Assembly: GCF_004770895.1 (NCBI RefSeq)
Contig: NZ_RQHS01000010.1
Span: forward strand, 310,001-374,000
Source of the DNA: Leptospira dzoumogneensis
Lineage (GTDB): Bacteria > Spirochaetota > Leptospiria > Leptospirales > Leptospiraceae
Direction: 5' to 3'
Length of the DNA stretch: 64,000 nucleotides
In this document: piece after piece, positions 1 through 8,552 of the stretch
Position numbering within the stretch: the stretch's first letter is position 1
How the letters are laid out: every line of letters starts with the position of its first letter
Notes under the pieces: generated by a model
The model's input: the letters and a program-made list of their open reading frames with translations, nothing else
Database searches by the model: none
Told to the model about the DNA's origin: nothing
Position numbers and translations under genes: made by a program

Positions 1-275
1 CTTTCCGCATCACGTTTTTTGAGCTTTCCTTGGACAGCGATCACGTATTCGGAGCGGATCTTCTCCGCAGCCGCGAAGTTTTCTCCCAGGATCTCTTTAC
101 GCAATACTACTTGCAGGATCCCTGTTCTATCCCGGAGGTCCACAAAGATGACCCCGCCTTGGTCCCGGAATCGGAAAGACCAACCGAATAGAGTGAGAGT
201 TTTTCCTTCTTGGGCATCAGTTACTTCTCCTGCCCAGGCTCTTGATTTATAACCTTCTAAAATCCAATCTTCCAA
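1..275 (-). CDS. aspS: Aspartyl-tRNA synthetase, N-terminal part (runs off left edge)
   Basis: The reverse strand reads [19 protein letters not shown], then a beta-barrel anticodon-binding domain with [20 protein letters not shown] and LQVVLRKE. This is the OB-fold start of bacterial-type aspartyl-tRNA synthetase, which charges tRNA-Asp in the cytoplasm. About 91 codons are inside the window; the catalytic domain lies beyond base 1. No ATG fits, and a TTG at 273-275 is the most likely start. The AT-rich stretch between this gene and dnaB (276-395) could hold its own promoter. Family assignment is firm; the start is less so. Confidence 0.9.
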   Translation of the reverse strand, partial: MEDWILEGYKSRAWAGEVTDAQEGKTLTLFGWSFRFRDQGGVIFVDLRDRTGILQVVLRKEILGENFAAAEKIRSEYVIAVQGKLKKRDAE

Positions 276-364
276 AGAAATTCCAGTTCCTTATTTATTA
301 ATATAATAACTTGTTCCAAATATTTTTCAGAACAGACACATCGAGCCGCATTTCGATTAATAAA

Positions 365-396
365 GACGGTCCCGTAAATTCCGGCCTTGCCGGGAC
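365..396 (-). terminator. Possible weak terminator after dnaB
   Basis: A GC-rich inverted repeat (CCGGC, 3-nt loop, GCCGG at 381-393) begins at the dnaB stop codon. An alternative GTCCCG/CGGGAC pairing (369-374 with 391-396) overlaps it. On the minus strand it is followed by a short TTTATT stretch. It could separate dnaB from aspS transcription, but the U-tract is poor. Confidence 0.35.
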
Positions 397-1718
397 TACA
401 CGTTATCAAATCTGGAAAGTTCAGGTCGGAAGGCAAGTGGAAAAGAACCGGTTGGTCCGGACCTGTTTTTGGCGATGATGATCTCCGCCATTCCCTTCAT
501 TCTAGGATCTTCCTCTTCGTCCTTTCCCTTCTCTCCACGATAGATGAATGTAACAATATCAGCGTCCTGTTCGATCGCACCCGACTCTCTTAAGTCCGCA
601 AGTTGAGGTCTTTGGTCCTTGGATCTCTGCTCAATGGATCGGTTCATCTGAGAAAGTGCGATCACCGGACATCTTGCTTCTTTTGCCATCTGCTTAAGCG
701 CTCTGGAAATCGAAGAAACCTCTTGTTGTCTTCCCCCGTCCCTATTTTTGGGGTCGTTCATGAGCTGGAGATAATCCACGATAATGAGTCCAAGTGTTTC
801 ATTGGTGAGAAGTTTACGGACTCTTCCCTTAAAGTCGTCCACACTCAGTGCGCCTGAATCATCTATATAAATAGGAGAAGAAGTTACCTTAATGATTGCA
901 TCGATCAGCTTGGGAGCATCCGACTTGGTCACTTCGGAACGTTTTAATTTATTGGATTCCACCTGGGCATAAGAACACACAAGTTTGAGCAGAAGTTCCA
1001 TTCTACTCATCTCTAAGGAGAAGATCACCACCGGTCGGTTATGGATCAGAGCAACATTGGATGCGATATTCAGTGCCAATGTGGTCTTACCGTTACCGGG
1101 TCTTGCAGCCAAGACCATCATCTCGTATTCTTTTAGGCCGGAAGTCATCTCATCGAACTGAGTAAAATTAGTCCTGAGACCTTTGATCTGGCCTCTACTC
1201 TCCATGATATCTTTGATATATTCGGAAAGTGCCGCCTTATCTCCGGAAACAGGAAGAAGTCCTTTTACATCCGCAGATCTGGAAACATCCGTAAGACTTT
1301 GTTCGATCTGATTGAATACCGACTCGTTTTCGCCCGGTTCTTTCTGGATCAACTCCAGGGCGTTCATTAATAATTTAGAATATTTTCTTCTTTCGGAAAG
1401 ACGTTTGATCCTTTCCGCATAGTAACCCAGAGGATGGGAAACTACAGAATCCTTATAAAGAGAATAAATATATTCGTATTCTCTTTCCGGATCTTTAAGT
1501 AATGAATTTTCTTTTAAGAAGTTTAGGACGGAAACAGGATCTACTGCGATCCGTTTGTCCACAAGGTCCAGGATTGCCTTGTAAATTCTTCTGTTTGTAT
1601 CTTGGTAAAAATCCTCAGGAACGAGGGGAATATCGATTAGATTATCCGCTCCTTTAAGAAGCAGAAATCCGAGAAAGGACTTCTCGGATTCCAGTTCAAA
1701 CAAGGAGTCGGCTTGCAT
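396..1718 (-). CDS. dnaB: Replicative DNA helicase DnaB
   Basis: A 440-residue protein of normal family length. It unwinds DNA ahead of the replisome as a hexamer powered by ATP. Residues 5-100 form the N-terminal DnaB domain ([13 protein letters not shown]). From about 185 comes the RecA-like motor with Walker [10 protein letters not shown] (K211, T212), Walker B region [10 protein letters not shown] and the conserved [12 protein letters not shown]. The ATG has a GGAG-type site just upstream. It lies 12 nt downstream of rplI in the rpsF-ssb-rpsR-rplI-dnaB chain. Confidence 0.97.
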   Translation of the reverse strand: MQADSLFELESEKSFLGFLLLKGADNLIDIPLVPEDFYQDTNRRIYKAILDLVDKRIAVDPVSVLNFLKENSLLKDPEREYEYIYSLYKDSVVSHPLGYYAERIKRLSERRKYSKLLMNALELIQKEPGENESVFNQIEQSLTDVSRSADVKGLLPVSGDKAALSEYIKDIMESRGQIKGLRTNFTQFDEMTSGLKEYEMMVLAARPGNGKTTLALNIASNVALIHNRPVVIFSLEMSRMELLLKLVCSYAQVESNKLKRSEVTKSDAPKLIDAIIKVTSSPIYIDDSGALSVDDFKGRVRKLLTNETLGLIIVDYLQLMNDPKNRDGGRQQEVSSISRALKQMAKEARCPVIALSQMNRSIEQRSKDQRPQLADLRESGAIEQDADIVTFIYRGEKGKDEEEDPRMKGMAEIIIAKNRSGPTGSFPLAFRPELSRFDNV

Positions 1719-1730
1719 TTTTGCTCCGGC

Positions 1731-2195
1731 TTACGCTTCTGTAGAAACGACTTCCTCTTTCTTCACATGAACTGTGATAGTCGGGAGGATACCTTCGGCA
1801 AGACGCACTTTTAATTTATAGGAACCTAGGTTACGGATAGGCTCTGGGAATTCGATTTTACGTTTGTCTACTTCGAATCCTGCGGTTTTTAACAAAGCTG
1901 CTACATCGGCAGGAGTTACCGCTCCAAAAAGTTTATCCCCGCCTCCGGTCTTAACGGAAATTTCGAATTCTTTTCCGTTCAATCCAGAAGATACGGATTC
2001 CATATCTTTCTTGCGTTTTTCTTTTTTAAGATCTGCAAGTTTCTTTTGGTGAAGAGCCATTTTGGTCTTACCTTCAGAAGCTCTTACAGCGAGTCTTTGA
2101 GGGAAAAGAAAATTACGAGCGAAACCGTCCGCAACTTCCTTTACATCTCCCGCGTCTCCTAAGTTAGAAACATCTTTTTGTAATATTACTCTCAT
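1731..2195 (-). CDS. rplI: 50S ribosomal protein L9
   Basis: 154 residues. L9 binds 23S rRNA near the L1 stalk. The N-terminal domain carries the family signature MRVILQKDVSNLGDAGDVKEVADGFARNFL, followed by a long charged helix (about 45-80) and the C-terminal domain ending in VTVHVKKEE-like sequence. The gene starts 10 nt after rpsR and is co-transcribed with it, an order common in bacteria. Slightly longer than the usual ~148 residues. Confidence 0.97.
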   Translation of the reverse strand: MRVILQKDVSNLGDAGDVKEVADGFARNFLFPQRLAVRASEGKTKMALHQKKLADLKKEKRKKDMESVSSGLNGKEFEISVKTGGGDKLFGAVTPADVAALLKTAGFEVDKRKIEFPEPIRNLGSYKLKVRLAEGILPTITVHVKKEEVVSTEA

Positions 2196-2205
2196 TAGTT
2201 TCTCC

Positions 2206-2520
2206 TTAGTTTACTTTGAACGGTAGAAGACCGATGCTGCGCGCTTTGCGGATCTCTCTTGCAAGAATTCTTTGATACTTTGCAGAAGTTCCGGTAATTC
2301 TTCTTGGAATGATCTTACCACGGTTAGTGATGAATCTTTCCAAAAGTTCGGTGTTCTTATAATTAATTTGTTTAGCAAGTTCAGGGTCTGCAGTAAAACG
2401 GCAAACTTTCTTCTTATACTTGTTTTGTTTTTTAGGGGGGCGTCCTCCATCTTGGTCTAAAGGCATGCCCTCAGCAGTAATTTCCTGCTTTAATTCTTCT
2501 TGTGTTTCATTATCTGACAT
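2206..2520 (-). CDS. rpsR: 30S ribosomal protein S18
   Basis: 104 residues. The conserved S18 core occupies residues 38-104: [44 protein letters not shown]. It is preceded by an acidic, poorly conserved 35-residue extension. S18 pairs with S6 on the 30S platform. The gene sits between ssb (14 nt upstream) and rplI in the usual S6-SSB-S18-L9 order. A second start about 70 nt downstream would give another reading frame and was not used. Confidence 0.96.
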   Translation of the reverse strand: MSDNETQEELKQEITAEGMPLDQDGGRPPKKQNKYKKKVCRFTADPELAKQINYKNTELLERFITNRGKIIPRRITGTSAKYQRILAREIRKARSIGLLPFKVN

Positions 2521-2534
2521 GAATGTTGTCCTCG

Positions 2535-2975
2535 TTAAAAAGGTATATCGTCGTCCATCGCAGAACTTCCCATATCATCTTGAGCAGATGAATAAGAAGA
2601 AGATCCGCTACTAGCGGAAGAGCCGTACTCTCCGCTTCCATTCTCCCTTGCACCGCCTATCATCTGGAAATTTTCCACGACGATACGAATGCGGGAGGCC
2701 TTCTTGCCTTCCATGGTTTCCCAGGTGTCCTGCTTAAGGCGACCCTCGATCACGAGTTGTTTGCCTTTTTTGCAGTATTGCTGGATGATATCCGCGCCTT
2801 TTCCCCAAGCCTCGCAGTCGAAAAAATGAGTTTCCTCTTTTTTCTCTCCGCCGGTTACATAAGTGCGACCGTTAGCTAAGGAAAAATTCACAAGAGAAGT
2901 CCCGTTTACGGTTTTAAATTCCGGATCACGGGTCAGGCGCCCGACAAGGGTCACCCGATTGATATCGTTAGCCAT
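2535..2975 (-). CDS. ssb: Single-stranded DNA-binding protein
   Basis: 146 residues. Residues 1-108 form the OB fold ([52 protein letters not shown]). A Ser/Gly-rich linker follows. The acidic tail ends in DDDIPF, the canonical tip that recruits replication and repair partners. The start overlaps the end of rpsF by 8 nt, implying translational coupling. Confidence 0.97.
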   Translation of the reverse strand: MANDINRVTLVGRLTRDPEFKTVNGTSLVNFSLANGRTYVTGGEKKEETHFFDCEAWGKGADIIQQYCKKGKQLVIEGRLKQDTWETMEGKKASRIRIVVENFQMIGGARENGSGEYGSSASSGSSSYSSAQDDMGSSAMDDDIPF

Positions 2976-3243
2976 TGAGGCGGACGATCATAGAGCGAAG
3001 TAAATTTTGGTTTAGACCAAAGTCACGCTCTACCTTTTCTAAGGCGGATTGTTCTGCATTCACTTTGAAGTGTGTGAATATTCCGTAGTCTTGGTGTTGG
3101 ATTGGATGCCAAAGTTTCTTTTGACCCCAATCTTCTTCTGCGGTCACGTTGATGGAATGCTTTTTGAAGATCTCTAGGACCTCAGTTTTAGCTACTTCCT
3201 TCGCGGTTGAACGCGTGATTGTAGTAATCTCGTAGTTTCTCAA
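2968..3243 (-). CDS. rpsF: 30S ribosomal protein S6
   Basis: 91 residues matching S6: MRNYEITTITRSTAKEV at the start, WGQKKLWHPIQHQDYGIFTHFKV in the middle, and [15 protein letters not shown] at the end. It forms a heterodimer with S18 on the 30S subunit. The start codon is TTG (3241-3243) with a strong TAGGAG site upstream. It is the first gene of the operon that continues through ssb, rpsR, rplI and dnaB; its promoter must lie in 3244-3500. Confidence 0.95.
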   Translation of the reverse strand: MRNYEITTITRSTAKEVAKTEVLEIFKKHSINVTAEEDWGQKKLWHPIQHQDYGIFTHFKVNAEQSALEKVERDFGLNQNLLRSMIVRLNG

Positions 3244-3559
3244 AAGTTTCTCCTATGGGAAAATGCCCGTCTGCGCAAATGCGGCGAGCAGAAGAACCGA
3301 ATTTTGTCCTATTTTCGGCTTTAGGGGCAAGGGGTCAAGTGGAATAGATTTGGGCGTCTTAGTTCCCAAAAAGCTTCTAAGGCGTAATTAGAATCAATAT
3401 TCCGATAACCTTCTTCATTTCTAATTCCAATTTTCTAGATCCATTTTTTGACTCTCCAAAATGCAAGGGAATGTCTTTTCCGTCCTAAGACTCCATATTT
3501 CATGAATTTTGCTTGCGATTTCATGAAACTGGCCCACCATTTTCTGGGAGGTTCAGAAT
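3244..3559. other. Intergenic region between rpsF and the toxin-antitoxin pair
   Basis: A 316-bp divergent spacer. It must carry the promoter of the rpsF operon (minus) and that of the toxin-antitoxin pair (plus). The clearest structure is the tandem palindrome at 3497-3527, listed separately. A TTGACT at about 3450 could be a -35 box, but I see no convincing -10. No coding signal. Confidence 0.6.
3497..3527 (+). promoter_or_regulatory. Tandem palindromic operator of the toxin-antitoxin operon
   Basis: ATTTCATGAA occurs at 3497-3506 and again at 3518-3527, exactly 21 bp (two helical turns) apart. Each copy contains the perfect palindrome TTCATGAA. The pair ends 32 bp before the antitoxin ATG. 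Ribbon-helix-helix antitoxins of this kind normally repress their own operon by binding paired palindromes on one DNA face, so this is the likely autoregulatory site. The binding itself is inferred. Confidence 0.65.
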
Positions 3560-3838
3560 ATGGCAAACTTACAAGTCAGGGACATAGACGACAGACTCTA
3601 CGAAGCATTAAAAAGGAGGGCTGAAATGGAACACAGATCCGTAAGCCAAGAAGTAGTTCTTCTAATAGAGAACTATCTAGCACACGACAATAAAGAATCC
3701 GAACGTAAGACCTTGGGTTTCTTAGAATTATCAGGCTCCTGGGTAGATGACAGAAGTCCTGACAAGATCGTAAAGGACATACGTTCCTCTCGAACCAAGA
3801 ACACGATAGGAAAGGATGCAGATGAGCTATTTGATTGA
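3560..3838 (+). CDS. Ribbon-helix-helix antitoxin (FitA/VapB type)
   Basis: 92 residues. Residues 3-44 (LQVRDIDDRLYEALKRRAEMEHRSVSQEVVLLIENYL) are a typical FitA-like ribbon-helix-helix DNA-binding domain. The rest (45-92) is the flexible part that would wrap around and block the toxin, ending in ADELFD. The ATG follows a GGGAGG site at 3546-3551. The gene overlaps the toxin start by 17 nt. It is expected to neutralise the toxin and repress the operon with it. Confidence 0.88.
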   Translation: MANLQVRDIDDRLYEALKRRAEMEHRSVSQEVVLLIENYLAHDNKESERKTLGFLELSGSWVDDRSPDKIVKDIRSSRTKNTIGKDADELFD

Positions 3839-4226
3839 TACTGATATTATCATCTATAGCTTAAAGGAAGATCCGATTGTCCGGCAAAATTTTTTGGACC
3901 GTAAGAACTCCATCAAATCAGTCTCCGTAATCACTTATGGAGAATTGGTTTTTGGGGCCCAGAAATCTTCTTATAAGGAAAGAAATCTAGCTACTGTCCG
4001 AAGAATTGCCGAACTTTTTCCGGTGATAGAATTGACCGAAGGAATTATGGAAACGTTTGGAGAACTCAAGGCTACTCAGCAGAAAAAAGGAAATCCTATA
4101 GAGGACTTCGATCTACTCATAGGATCTACGGCTTTGTATTTGAACTATACCTTAGTTACGAATAACGAAAGGCATTTCCAAAAAATTCCAGGACTAAAAA
4201 TAGAAAACTGGGCCTACGCAGCTTAG
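3822..4226 (+). CDS. PIN-domain toxin (VapC/FitB family RNase)
   Basis: 134 residues with the PIN-domain pattern: N-terminal YLIDTDIIIYSL with the first catalytic Asp pair, the conserved Glu in SVITYGELVFGA, and Asp residues in IEDFDLLIGSTAL, then LVTNNERHFQKIPGL near the end. These acidic residues bind Mg2+ or Mn2+ for RNA cleavage; known VapC toxins cut tRNA or rRNA. The ATG at 3822 has AAAGGA 5 nt upstream and is preferred to the ATG at 3816. Its stop overlaps the convergent capA-like gene by 3-4 nt. Confidence 0.88.
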   Translation: MSYLIDTDIIIYSLKEDPIVRQNFLDRKNSIKSVSVITYGELVFGAQKSSYKERNLATVRRIAELFPVIELTEGIMETFGELKATQQKKGNPIEDFDLLIGSTALYLNYTLVTNNERHFQKIPGLKIENWAYAA

Positions 4227-5431
4227 TTCAGTTCCACCCAGCCTCTATCTCCTTCTATCCGAATCTTAGTACCCAAGTCTTGGGAAAGGACCGCGATTTC
4301 TTTCAAAAAATTCTCGGCTTCCTTTCCTTCAAGAGGTCTGACTAAATGATCTTCATTTTGGAACTTTCCGAAAATAGGGACAAGCTCAATATCGATCAAT
4401 TTGCTTTTTTTAATATGAAGTATTACGATTAAGTTATGGTTTAAGTAGGCGTTCCTGCTTCCAAAGATCAAATTTCCCAAAGAATAAAATACGATCGTAT
4501 TTCCGATCTTCTCGATACCTTGGGGAATATGAGGATGGTGTCCTACAATAATATCCAATCCGCCGTCAGCCAATGTTTTTGCGGTCTTTCTCTGTTCAAT
4601 CGTCGGAAAAGGAGAATATTCCACTCCCCAATGAAGTGAAAGTATCCTGAATTGTTTTCCCGCGGAAATTGTTTTAGATTTTTTATCTCTTTTAGAAGTC
4701 CGAGATGAATTCAGTTGGAATTTTTCTATTTGGACCTTTTTTAAGATCAGTTCAGGATCCAGAGGCATAACACCGGGAGTTTGTCCTGCGTAATGAGACC
4801 TACCTTCCGCCACATTAGTTGCGGAATAAACTCTAAGATAAGTATCCTTCCCTTCCCAAACCCAAGGACGAAAAGCGAACTCCAAATTTTTGCCGGCACC
4901 GATAGAATAGATATTTCTATTTCCTAAAAATTTGAGAGTTTCTTCCAGTCCTTCCGGACCATGATCCATCGCATGGTTGTTTCCAAGAGAAACAAGATCC
5001 ACTCCTAAAAAGCTCATAGTTTCTAGATCAGATTCTTTTGCTTGGAAAACGTAAGCCTTACCGTGATCCCAGCTTTTTTCGGATACCACAGGAGTTTCTA
5101 AATTTAAAATTCTTAGGTCAGCGCTTTCAAAAACCGATTTTAGTCCTTTAACCGGGGCCAATTCTCCTTTGGACTTGATCGTATCCCGGATCCCCCAATT
5201 AAACATAACGTCCCCGCCCAGTAGGACTTTTACCACTTCGGGATCTTCTTCTTTTCCAAATAACTTTTCTATTTGGGTTTCGATCTTATTTACGATACTT
5301 GTTTGTGGTTCGACAGGTTTTTCGGCACTGGAAGAATTTTCAGGAACTCCAGCGCATGCAAACGTGAGTAAAATCGGAAAACTGAGAAGGACCGAAATCG
5401 AGGAAATGAGGTGTTTTCGAAAAAACAACAT
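4223..5431 (-). CDS. CapA-family lipoprotein (poly-gamma-glutamate synthesis-like metallophosphatase fold)
   Basis: 402 residues. The signal segment ISVLLSFPILLTFAC gives a likely lipid-modified Cys near residue 26. The body matches the CapA/PgsA fold: LLGGDVMFNWGIRD, LNLETPVVSE, DLVSLGNNHAMDHGPEGLEET, LHWGVEYSPFPTIEQRK, IIVGHHPHIPQGIEKIGNTIVFYSLGNLIFG. Asp, Asn and His at these motifs form a calcineurin-like metal centre. CapA proteins take part in poly-gamma-glutamate capsules, but no capB/capC genes are nearby, so substrate and role here are open. Confidence 0.82.
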   Translation of the reverse strand: MLFFRKHLISSISVLLSFPILLTFACAGVPENSSSAEKPVEPQTSIVNKIETQIEKLFGKEEDPEVVKVLLGGDVMFNWGIRDTIKSKGELAPVKGLKSVFESADLRILNLETPVVSEKSWDHGKAYVFQAKESDLETMSFLGVDLVSLGNNHAMDHGPEGLEETLKFLGNRNIYSIGAGKNLEFAFRPWVWEGKDTYLRVYSATNVAEGRSHYAGQTPGVMPLDPELILKKVQIEKFQLNSSRTSKRDKKSKTISAGKQFRILSLHWGVEYSPFPTIEQRKTAKTLADGGLDIIVGHHPHIPQGIEKIGNTIVFYSLGNLIFGSRNAYLNHNLIVILHIKKSKLIDIELVPIFGKFQNEDHLVRPLEGKEAENFLKEIAVLSQDLGTKIRIEGDRGWVELN

Positions 5432-5548
5432 GTTTCGGGACAGTTTTAAGTCCCGATTCGTTTTCGGAAATAAAATACTGAAAAAAGAAAAACCCTTAAG
5501 GAGATTCTTTAGAAATAAATAAGCTGTTACTACCCTTAGCAGGATCTA

Positions 5549-6955
5549 TTATTTAAAGATCAGAAAGCCAAAAAGAACTAAAACTAAACCCAAAAGCCCG
5601 ATCCTCACGCCCACTTTAGCCATATCTTTGATCTCGAAACCGCCCACAGCATAAGCCACTGCATTCGGAGGAGTAGATACAGGCAAAGACATCGCTAAAG
5701 ACGCACCTAACGCGGATCCTAAAACCAACTGGATTGCATAGGATTCATTTCCAGGAAGTAATAAGGCAGCAACAGGAAGAGCCAAAGGAACCAAAAGATT
5801 TGCAGTAGCAGTATTGGATAAGAATGTAGAAAGAAAAAGTCCAATCGAGAAGAAAATCCCAAGCACCCAAAGACTTTCTCCGGGTCCTGCTTGTTTACCG
5901 ATCAATTCTCCGAACCAGATCCCTGCCCCGCTTTTTTCTATTCCTGTCCCGAGAGCGATCCCGCCTGCAACTAAGATCAGAACATCCCATTCCAAAGAAC
6001 GTAAATCATTAGATTCTAATATTCCGAACGAAGTAAAAAGAAGAAGTGGGAATAAAGCCACAACTCCCGCAGGTATCCCATGAAATGATTCGCTCAACCA
6101 TAGAAGTACGGTAGTCAAAAATCCGAACAAAACAAATCTCAATTTTTTCTCGGAACCTTCTTCGGAGATCGTTTCATAACGAAGAGAAAGAGTTAAACCT
6201 TCACTCGCGGGAAATGCGCGAAGAAGCCAGAACCAAGCTGCAAAAAGTAGAATGATGAGTAGCGGAACAGCAACGAGCATCCAAGTGCCGAAAGAAATAT
6301 AATCTCCATATCCTTGGTTTTTCAAATTTGCAAATGCGATCACATTCGGAGGAGAACCGATCGGAGTTCCAATCCCCCCTAAGTTTGCAGCAAATGGGAT
6401 CCCGATCAGGACCGCTTTTCTAAATTTTTCATCCTTATCCAAAACCATAAGTAATGGGAACACAAGTGCGATCATCAGAGAAGCCGTGGCAGTATTACTC
6501 ATCCAAAGAGAGATTGTGGCAGTGATACACATAAGACCGAGTAATACATATTTGGGAGAAGTCCCGAAATAAGGAAGAACCCTGTTTGCAAGCCAACGAT
6601 CCACTCCTACTTTCACACAAGACTTGGCTAATGCAAAACTTCCCAAAAACAAAACAACTGCGGAATCAGCAAGTGACGCCAAGAATACGGCAGGAGGAGT
6701 CGGTTTTCCGGGGCCCGCATATTGTTTTAAAAATTCCCATTTGCCTGGATTCGAAAAAATGATGATCTCGGAAAATATGATCAGGATAGAAGTGGCATGA
6801 CCCGGAATAATCTCGAAAATCCATAATCCTGCAGAGATCAAAAATATAAAAAACATCCCTCCCACGGAAGGAGGAACATAACCGTAAAAGGAAAATACAG
6901 GAGGAACACAAGCAAGTAGTATGGAAAAAATAAAACCGACGTATTTCAATTTCAT
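5549..6955 (-). CDS. SLC13/DASS-family anion:Na+ symporter
   Basis: 468 residues with about 12 hydrophobic segments. It has the paired SNT signatures of the divalent anion:sodium symporter family: WMSNTATASLMIALVFPL (about 150-170) and LSNTATANLLVPLALPVA (about 380-400). Each is followed by a Pro-rich GSPPN or STPPNAVAYA re-entrant motif. Members carry dicarboxylates, citrate, sulfate or phosphate with Na+. The substrate cannot be told from sequence; neighbours (capA-like, purU) give no clue. Confidence 0.87.
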   Translation of the reverse strand: MKLKYVGFIFSILLACVPPVFSFYGYVPPSVGGMFFIFLISAGLWIFEIIPGHATSILIIFSEIIIFSNPGKWEFLKQYAGPGKPTPPAVFLASLADSAVVLFLGSFALAKSCVKVGVDRWLANRVLPYFGTSPKYVLLGLMCITATISLWMSNTATASLMIALVFPLLMVLDKDEKFRKAVLIGIPFAANLGGIGTPIGSPPNVIAFANLKNQGYGDYISFGTWMLVAVPLLIILLFAAWFWLLRAFPASEGLTLSLRYETISEEGSEKKLRFVLFGFLTTVLLWLSESFHGIPAGVVALFPLLLFTSFGILESNDLRSLEWDVLILVAGGIALGTGIEKSGAGIWFGELIGKQAGPGESLWVLGIFFSIGLFLSTFLSNTATANLLVPLALPVAALLLPGNESYAIQLVLGSALGASLAMSLPVSTPPNAVAYAVGGFEIKDMAKVGVRIGLLGLVLVLFGFLIFK

Positions 6956-7013
6956 ATATGTGCTAAAAACCTAATATTCAAAAATCCGTAACAAAAAATA
7001 TAAACCGGATATA

Positions 7014-7877
7014 TCATTCGAAAATGATCGTTCTGTTTTGAAAGATCATAACTCTATCTTCCAAAAGCAGACGAAGAGCCTTGGATAATACTACCTTCTC
7101 CAGATCCCTTCCGTATAGGACCAGACGTTCCGGAGAATAACCATGATCGACATGACAAACGTCTTGGACTAAGATCGGACCCTCGTCCAAATTTTCAGTC
7201 ACTATATGGGCAGTTCCACCTATGATCTTGACCCCGCGTTTATATGCTTGTTCGTAAGGTTTTGCACCCACGAATGCAGGTAAAAACGAATGATGGATAT
7301 TTAATATACGATGCTCCCATTTTTTTACGAATTCCGGAGTGAGTATTCTCATATATTTTGCAAGAACGATCCAATCCGGTTGGAGTTTCTTCAGATAAGA
7401 ATTCAATTGGTTTTCATGTTCTTCTCTGCTTAACCCTTCACTCGAAATACAATGAAAAGGAAGTTTAAAGTCTCGGACCAGATCTCCTAAAACTTCGTGA
7501 TTGGAAACCACACCCAAAAGTTCCATGGGTAATTCTCCGTATCTCCAACGAAGAAGAATATCTCCCAAACAATGAGGCTCTTTTGTAGCGAGTAAAACTA
7601 CCTTAGGAAATCTTGGGTTGGATAGAGTAAGCTCCGCATCTTTCGGCAGGATTTTTGCGAGTTCGGAGATAAGACCTTCTTCTTTGGAGCTGTTCTCAAG
7701 AGAGTATTCGGTTCTCATAAAGAATACCTTCTCCAATGGTTCCACAAATTCCTGATTACCTACGATATTGGCGCCGATATTCGCTAAAAATCCAGTGATC
7801 CTATGGATGAGTCCTGCCTCGTCTTTGCAACGGATCAAGAGTATTCTGTTCTTTTTCAGATTGGATTCCTGGTTCAA
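7014..7877 (-). CDS. purU: Formyltetrahydrofolate deformylase
   Basis: 287 residues. An N-terminal ACT domain (about 10-95: RILLIRCKDEAGLIHRITGFLANIGANIVGNQEFVEP) precedes a formyltransferase-fold hydrolase with LNIHHSFLPAFVGAKPYEQAYKRGVKIIGGTAHIV and DEGPILVQDVCHVDH. The Asn/His/Asp set is the catalytic one. PurU hydrolyses 10-formyl-THF to THF plus formate, balancing one-carbon pools. The start is a TTG with AAGGAG upstream. It is divergent from the heat-shock operon. Confidence 0.94.
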   Translation of the reverse strand: MNQESNLKKNRILLIRCKDEAGLIHRITGFLANIGANIVGNQEFVEPLEKVFFMRTEYSLENSSKEEGLISELAKILPKDAELTLSNPRFPKVVLLATKEPHCLGDILLRWRYGELPMELLGVVSNHEVLGDLVRDFKLPFHCISSEGLSREEHENQLNSYLKKLQPDWIVLAKYMRILTPEFVKKWEHRILNIHHSFLPAFVGAKPYEQAYKRGVKIIGGTAHIVTENLDEGPILVQDVCHVDHGYSPERLVLYGRDLEKVVLSKALRLLLEDRVMIFQNRTIIFE

Positions 7878-8026
7878 AATTTCTCCTTTTCTAGTCTGCA
7901 GAATCGCCTAAGAAGTCTAAAATTTCGGCTAATCTTCCTGCCAAACCGGAAAAGGAATATCTTCTTTTTACCTTCCAAAAGCAGGTTTTGGGCTGGATCG
8001 GTCGGATCCGGGACCTTCTCCGCCCA

Positions 8027-8053
8027 TTAGCACTCTTTATAAAAAAGTGCTAA
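8027..8053 (+). promoter_or_regulatory. CIRCE element 1 (HrcA operator)
   Basis: TTAGCACTC at 8027-8035, a 9-nt spacer, then AAGTGCTAA at 8045-8053. This matches the CIRCE consensus (TTAGCACTC-N9-GAGTGCTAA) with a single G-to-A change in the right arm. CIRCE is bound by the heat-labile repressor HrcA. Confidence 0.93.
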
Positions 8054-8078
8054 TTTTTATAAAAAATAGTGGAACCTT

Positions 8079-8107
8079 TTGAACAATTTAGCACTCTATA
8101 TATTAAA
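8079..8107 (+). promoter_or_regulatory. Putative promoter of the small heat-shock operon
   Basis: TTGAAC at 8079-8084 and TATTAA at 8101-8106, spaced 16 nt, make a plausible sigma-70 promoter. The -10 box lies inside the second CIRCE element, so HrcA binding would block it directly. Assignment by eye. Confidence 0.45.
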
Positions 8108-8114
8108 GTGCTAA
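8088..8114 (+). promoter_or_regulatory. CIRCE element 2 (HrcA operator)
   Basis: TTAGCACTC at 8088-8096, spacer 8097-8105, AAGTGCTAA at 8106-8114. It has the same right-arm change as element 1 and lies 61 bp downstream of it, about six helical turns. It ends 20 bp before the first Hsp20 start codon. Confidence 0.93.
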
Positions 8115-8134
8115 ATACGCCCAGGAGGCAAATA

Positions 8135-8542
8135 ATGAGAAACCCTAATTTTTTTAGCGAAGTCAGAAGAATTCAAAATAGATTCCATAATTTATTCGAT
8201 CCGGTCTGGGAAGGCGGACAGGTATATCCTGCGCTAAATGTTTATACAGACCAAGACAAGATCTCAGTGACCGCAGAAGTTCCTGGACTTTCTCCCGAAG
8301 ATCTGGACATCACGGTAGCCCATAACCTTCTCACTATCTCAGGTGAATGGAAGGAATACACACAAGACAAACCTCGCAGGATAGAAAGAGCCAGGGGTAA
8401 ATTCCAACGCAGACTAGAACTGCCGGTTGCAGTGGATTCGGAAAAGGTAGAAGCAACCGTAAAAGACGGAGTTCTTACTTTAGTGCTCCCAATCTTAGAG
8501 AGCGAAAAACCTAGAAAGATCCGTATCGAAGCAAAGGCATAA
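8135..8542 (+). CDS. Small heat-shock protein, Hsp20/alpha-crystallin family (first copy)
   Basis: 135 residues. The alpha-crystallin domain spans about 40-130: PALNVYTDQDKISVTAEVPGLSPEDLDITVAHNLLTISGEW, then RARGKFQRRLELPVAVDSEKVEATVKDGVLTLVLP. The A-x-x-x-GVL motif is present. It acts as an ATP-independent holdase. The ATG at 8135 follows AGGAGG; an upstream in-frame extension would run through the CIRCE element and was rejected. With the next gene it forms a two-gene HrcA-controlled operon. Confidence 0.94.
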   Translation: MRNPNFFSEVRRIQNRFHNLFDPVWEGGQVYPALNVYTDQDKISVTAEVPGLSPEDLDITVAHNLLTISGEWKEYTQDKPRRIERARGKFQRRLELPVAVDSEKVEATVKDGVLTLVLPILESEKPRKIRIEAKA

Positions 8543-8552
8543 GGAGAAAAAA

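Noticed and set aside
3816..4226. Toxin start at ATG 3816
   Set aside because: The AAAGGA ribosome site overlaps that ATG; the ATG at 3822 has proper spacing and gives the usual MSYLIDTD start.
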